Of a DNA stretch of 15,161 nt, positions 13,867 to 15,161 are shown in pieces. This DNA is from an uncultured Oscillospiraceae bacterium (lineage in GTDB: Bacteria; Bacillota; Clostridia; Oscillospirales; Ruminococcaceae): NCBI GenBank assembly GCA_910579125.1, contig CAJTTH010000039.1:1-15161 (forward strand), written 5' to 3'. The notes under the pieces were generated by a model. The model worked only from the letters and a program-made list of their open reading frames with translations, did not search any database and was not told the DNA's origin. The first letter of the stretch is position 1, and each line of letters starts with the position of its first letter. A program made the translations under genes and the position numbers.

Positions 13867-15161
13867 ATGGCTGAAAATGATAAGAAGAGAAAACCGAATA
13901 AGGGTAAAGCCGCCTTTATGTTTGCCTTCGCGGTGACCGTTTTAAGCTCGCGCGCCGCTGCTTTGACGGCGTCGGCAACGACGGTTCCCGGAAATGATGA
14001 GTTCGATAATCAGACAGCCGACAGCGTACAGAATGACGTCGGCTCTGATCCCGCATATCAAAGAAAAGGACCGAATTTGTTTGTTGCGACCGAGCAAGCG
14101 GATAAGGTGCGCGATCTTAAGCGTGAGCTGTCTCGTTACGGTAATTTCGCGGTCATCGCAAATTCGCTTTCCGCGACGCACGTCGAGGGTAATTTTGCCG
14201 TAAACAGTACAAATTGCTTTGATGTTATCAACACAAATTTCGTAAGAAACAGCACTGCAGTTGACGGAGTATGCACCTGCTATGTTTCGTCCGTGCCAGA
14301 TACCGATATCAAGCTCACCATGGCTGAGGATACGCGCTATGAACTGGTTCTCGGTTTCGACTATGAGCTGAAGTACTACGATAACGGGAATAAGATAGGT
14401 TTTGCGGTAGGCAGCAGAGAGTTTCAGATCGAATGCGGAGGTAATAAGGATCGCGTCACGATTCGCAGAGCCACCGAATCCGATACATACGCTAATATTC
14501 AAGGCATACTCGATGATGCCGCAGCAGCCGGACAAAATCTTTTGGACGATGTTGAGTTCTCGGTTGAGGATTCCGCAGACGCATTGAAAAATGCCGTTTA
14601 CGCTATCGCCTGCAATGATGTCAAGCCCGGTCAGACGCTGCTCGTGAACGTTCATGCAAACGATCTTGCAAATAACGACAACAACCTTATCAGCCTTTTG
14701 TCCGACAACAACGGCGTAAAGGTGATAATCAACGTATTTACCGAGGGTGTAAGCGAAGTTAATTTCGGCAACGTCAATGTTTCCGACTGGAATGACTCCT
14801 GCGGTAACGTTACGTTTAATTTCGGCAATTTTACTGGCTCAATCAACACCAAACAGATAGGTGGCGTGTTTGTTGCCCCTTACGCGACATTCTCCAACGG
14901 CGGTAATCTTAACGGCGCTGTTTTTGCCGATGAGGTAAAGGCAGGCGCGGAGATACATCAGATCACGCTTGAGGACGATAATAATTATCAGCCTCCCACT
15001 ACTCCCGTAACACCTCCGCCTGTGCTTGAGGGCGATGATGACGCAGATACGGATTCAGATACTGACAGCGATACGGATTCAGATACTGATACGGACACGG
15101 ATACTGATAGCGATAGCGATTTGGATGCTGATAGTGATAGCGACTCGGATTCTGACAGCGA
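13867..15161 (+). CDS. secreted choice-of-anchor A family surface protein with Asp-rich repeat tail (3' end missing)
   Basis: The reading frame is open from ATG 13867 to the window edge (431 codons). A basic n-region (KKRKPNKGK), hydrophobic stretch (AAFMFAFAVTVLSS) and Ala-x-Ala near residues 35-37 form a Sec signal peptide. Residues about 68-370 form a choice-of-anchor A-type domain: YGNFAVIANSL, then HVEGNFAVNSTN at the front, and GGVFVAPYATFSNGG...LNGAVFADEV...GAEIHQ at the end, the pattern found in many Gram-positive adhesins. Six Cys are present (STNC, VCTC, IECGG, IACND, DSCGN), unusual for such proteins. From residue 379 a Pro linker leads into an alternating Thr-Asp/Ser-Asp repeat as in SD-repeat wall proteins; an LPxTG or other anchor probably lies beyond the edge. 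The SD (GGAGG, 13854-13858, spacing 8) and a dedicated promoter indicate it is transcribed separately from pilT. Codon use looks more AT-rich than in the upstream genes. Confidence 0.85.
   Translation, partial: MAENDKKRKPNKGKAAFMFAFAVTVLSSRAAALTASATTVPGNDEFDNQTADSVQNDVGSDPAYQRKGPNLFVATEQADKVRDLKRELSRYGNFAVIANSLSATHVEGNFAVNSTNCFDVINTNFVRNSTAVDGVCTCYVSSVPDTDIKLTMAEDTRYELVLGFDYELKYYDNGNKIGFAVGSREFQIECGGNKDRVTIRRATESDTYANIQGILDDAAAAGQNLLDDVEFSVEDSADALKNAVYAIACNDVKPGQTLLVNVHANDLANNDNNLISLLSDNNGVKVIINVFTEGVSEVNFGNVNVSDWNDSCGNVTFNFGNFTGSINTKQIGGVFVAPYATFSNGGNLNGAVFADEVKAGAEIHQITLEDDNNYQPPTTPVTPPPVLEGDDDADTDSDTDSDTDSDTDTDTDTDSDSDLDADSDSDSDSDS
15046..15089 (+). repeat. exact 20-base direct repeat in the Asp-rich tail of the adhesin
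   Basis: GATACGGATTCAGATACTGA occurs at 15046-15065 and again at 15070-15089, inside a wider GAT-based array that runs to the window edge. It encodes alternating Asp-Thr/Asp-Ser; being near-identical, it could slip and change stalk length. Confidence 0.8.

Noticed and set aside
15041..15161. CRISPR-like or tandem DNA array at the right edge
   Set aside because: The repeats are in frame with the adhesin and encode Asp-Thr/Asp-Ser; there are no spacers of regular length.

Overview
The window looks like chromosomal DNA from a low-GC-lineage Gram-positive of the Clostridia, most likely an Oscillospiraceae/Ruminococcus-type gut or rumen bacterium. This is inferred from three things: a ZapA-like gene overlapping a U32-family gene, strong AGGAGG-type ribosome binding sites, and a surface protein with a choice-of-anchor A domain followed by Thr-Asp/Ser-Asp repeats. 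No rRNA or tRNA genes, CRISPR arrays, insertion sequences or phage genes were recognised. All twelve genes are on the + strand. The gene-poor stretches are under 170 bases.

Region 1 (68-3327) is housekeeping: a ZapA-like protein with a very long coiled coil, overlapping by ATGA a full-length U32 'peptidase'/RNA-hydroxylation protein. Region 2 (3361-8565) holds two unusual soluble proteins. One is a predicted (alpha/alpha)6-barrel protein. The other is a 1164-residue protein with FnIII, Ig-like (Big_2), CapA-type metallophosphoesterase and two tandem DUF6270/SGNH-like domains. The second protein has no signal peptide and no possible upstream start, which is odd for extracellular-type domains.

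Region 3 (8594-13703) is a compact surface-appendage operon. It starts with a transglutaminase-like lipoprotein with a long Ser-rich stalk, then a PilC/GspF inner-membrane platform protein, four small single-pass pseudopilin-like proteins, and a PilT-family ATPase. No PilB/GspE-type assembly ATPase, prepilin peptidase or secretin is present here, and the pilin-like proteins mostly lack a recognisable prepilin cleavage site. Spacing from gene 1 to pilT is always short (overlaps of 4-8 bases, gaps up to about 33), so much of 68-13703 could be co-transcribed.

Region 4 (13704-15161) begins with a terminator-like hairpin, an AT-rich inverted repeat and a near-consensus extended -10 promoter. These precede a secreted choice-of-anchor A adhesin whose Asp-rich repeat tail runs off the right edge. 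Taken together, regions 2-4 suggest a cell-envelope and surface-display locus. The most novel-looking parts are the CapA/double-DUF6270 protein with its barrel partner, and the minimal pilus-like operon headed by a transglutaminase lipoprotein.
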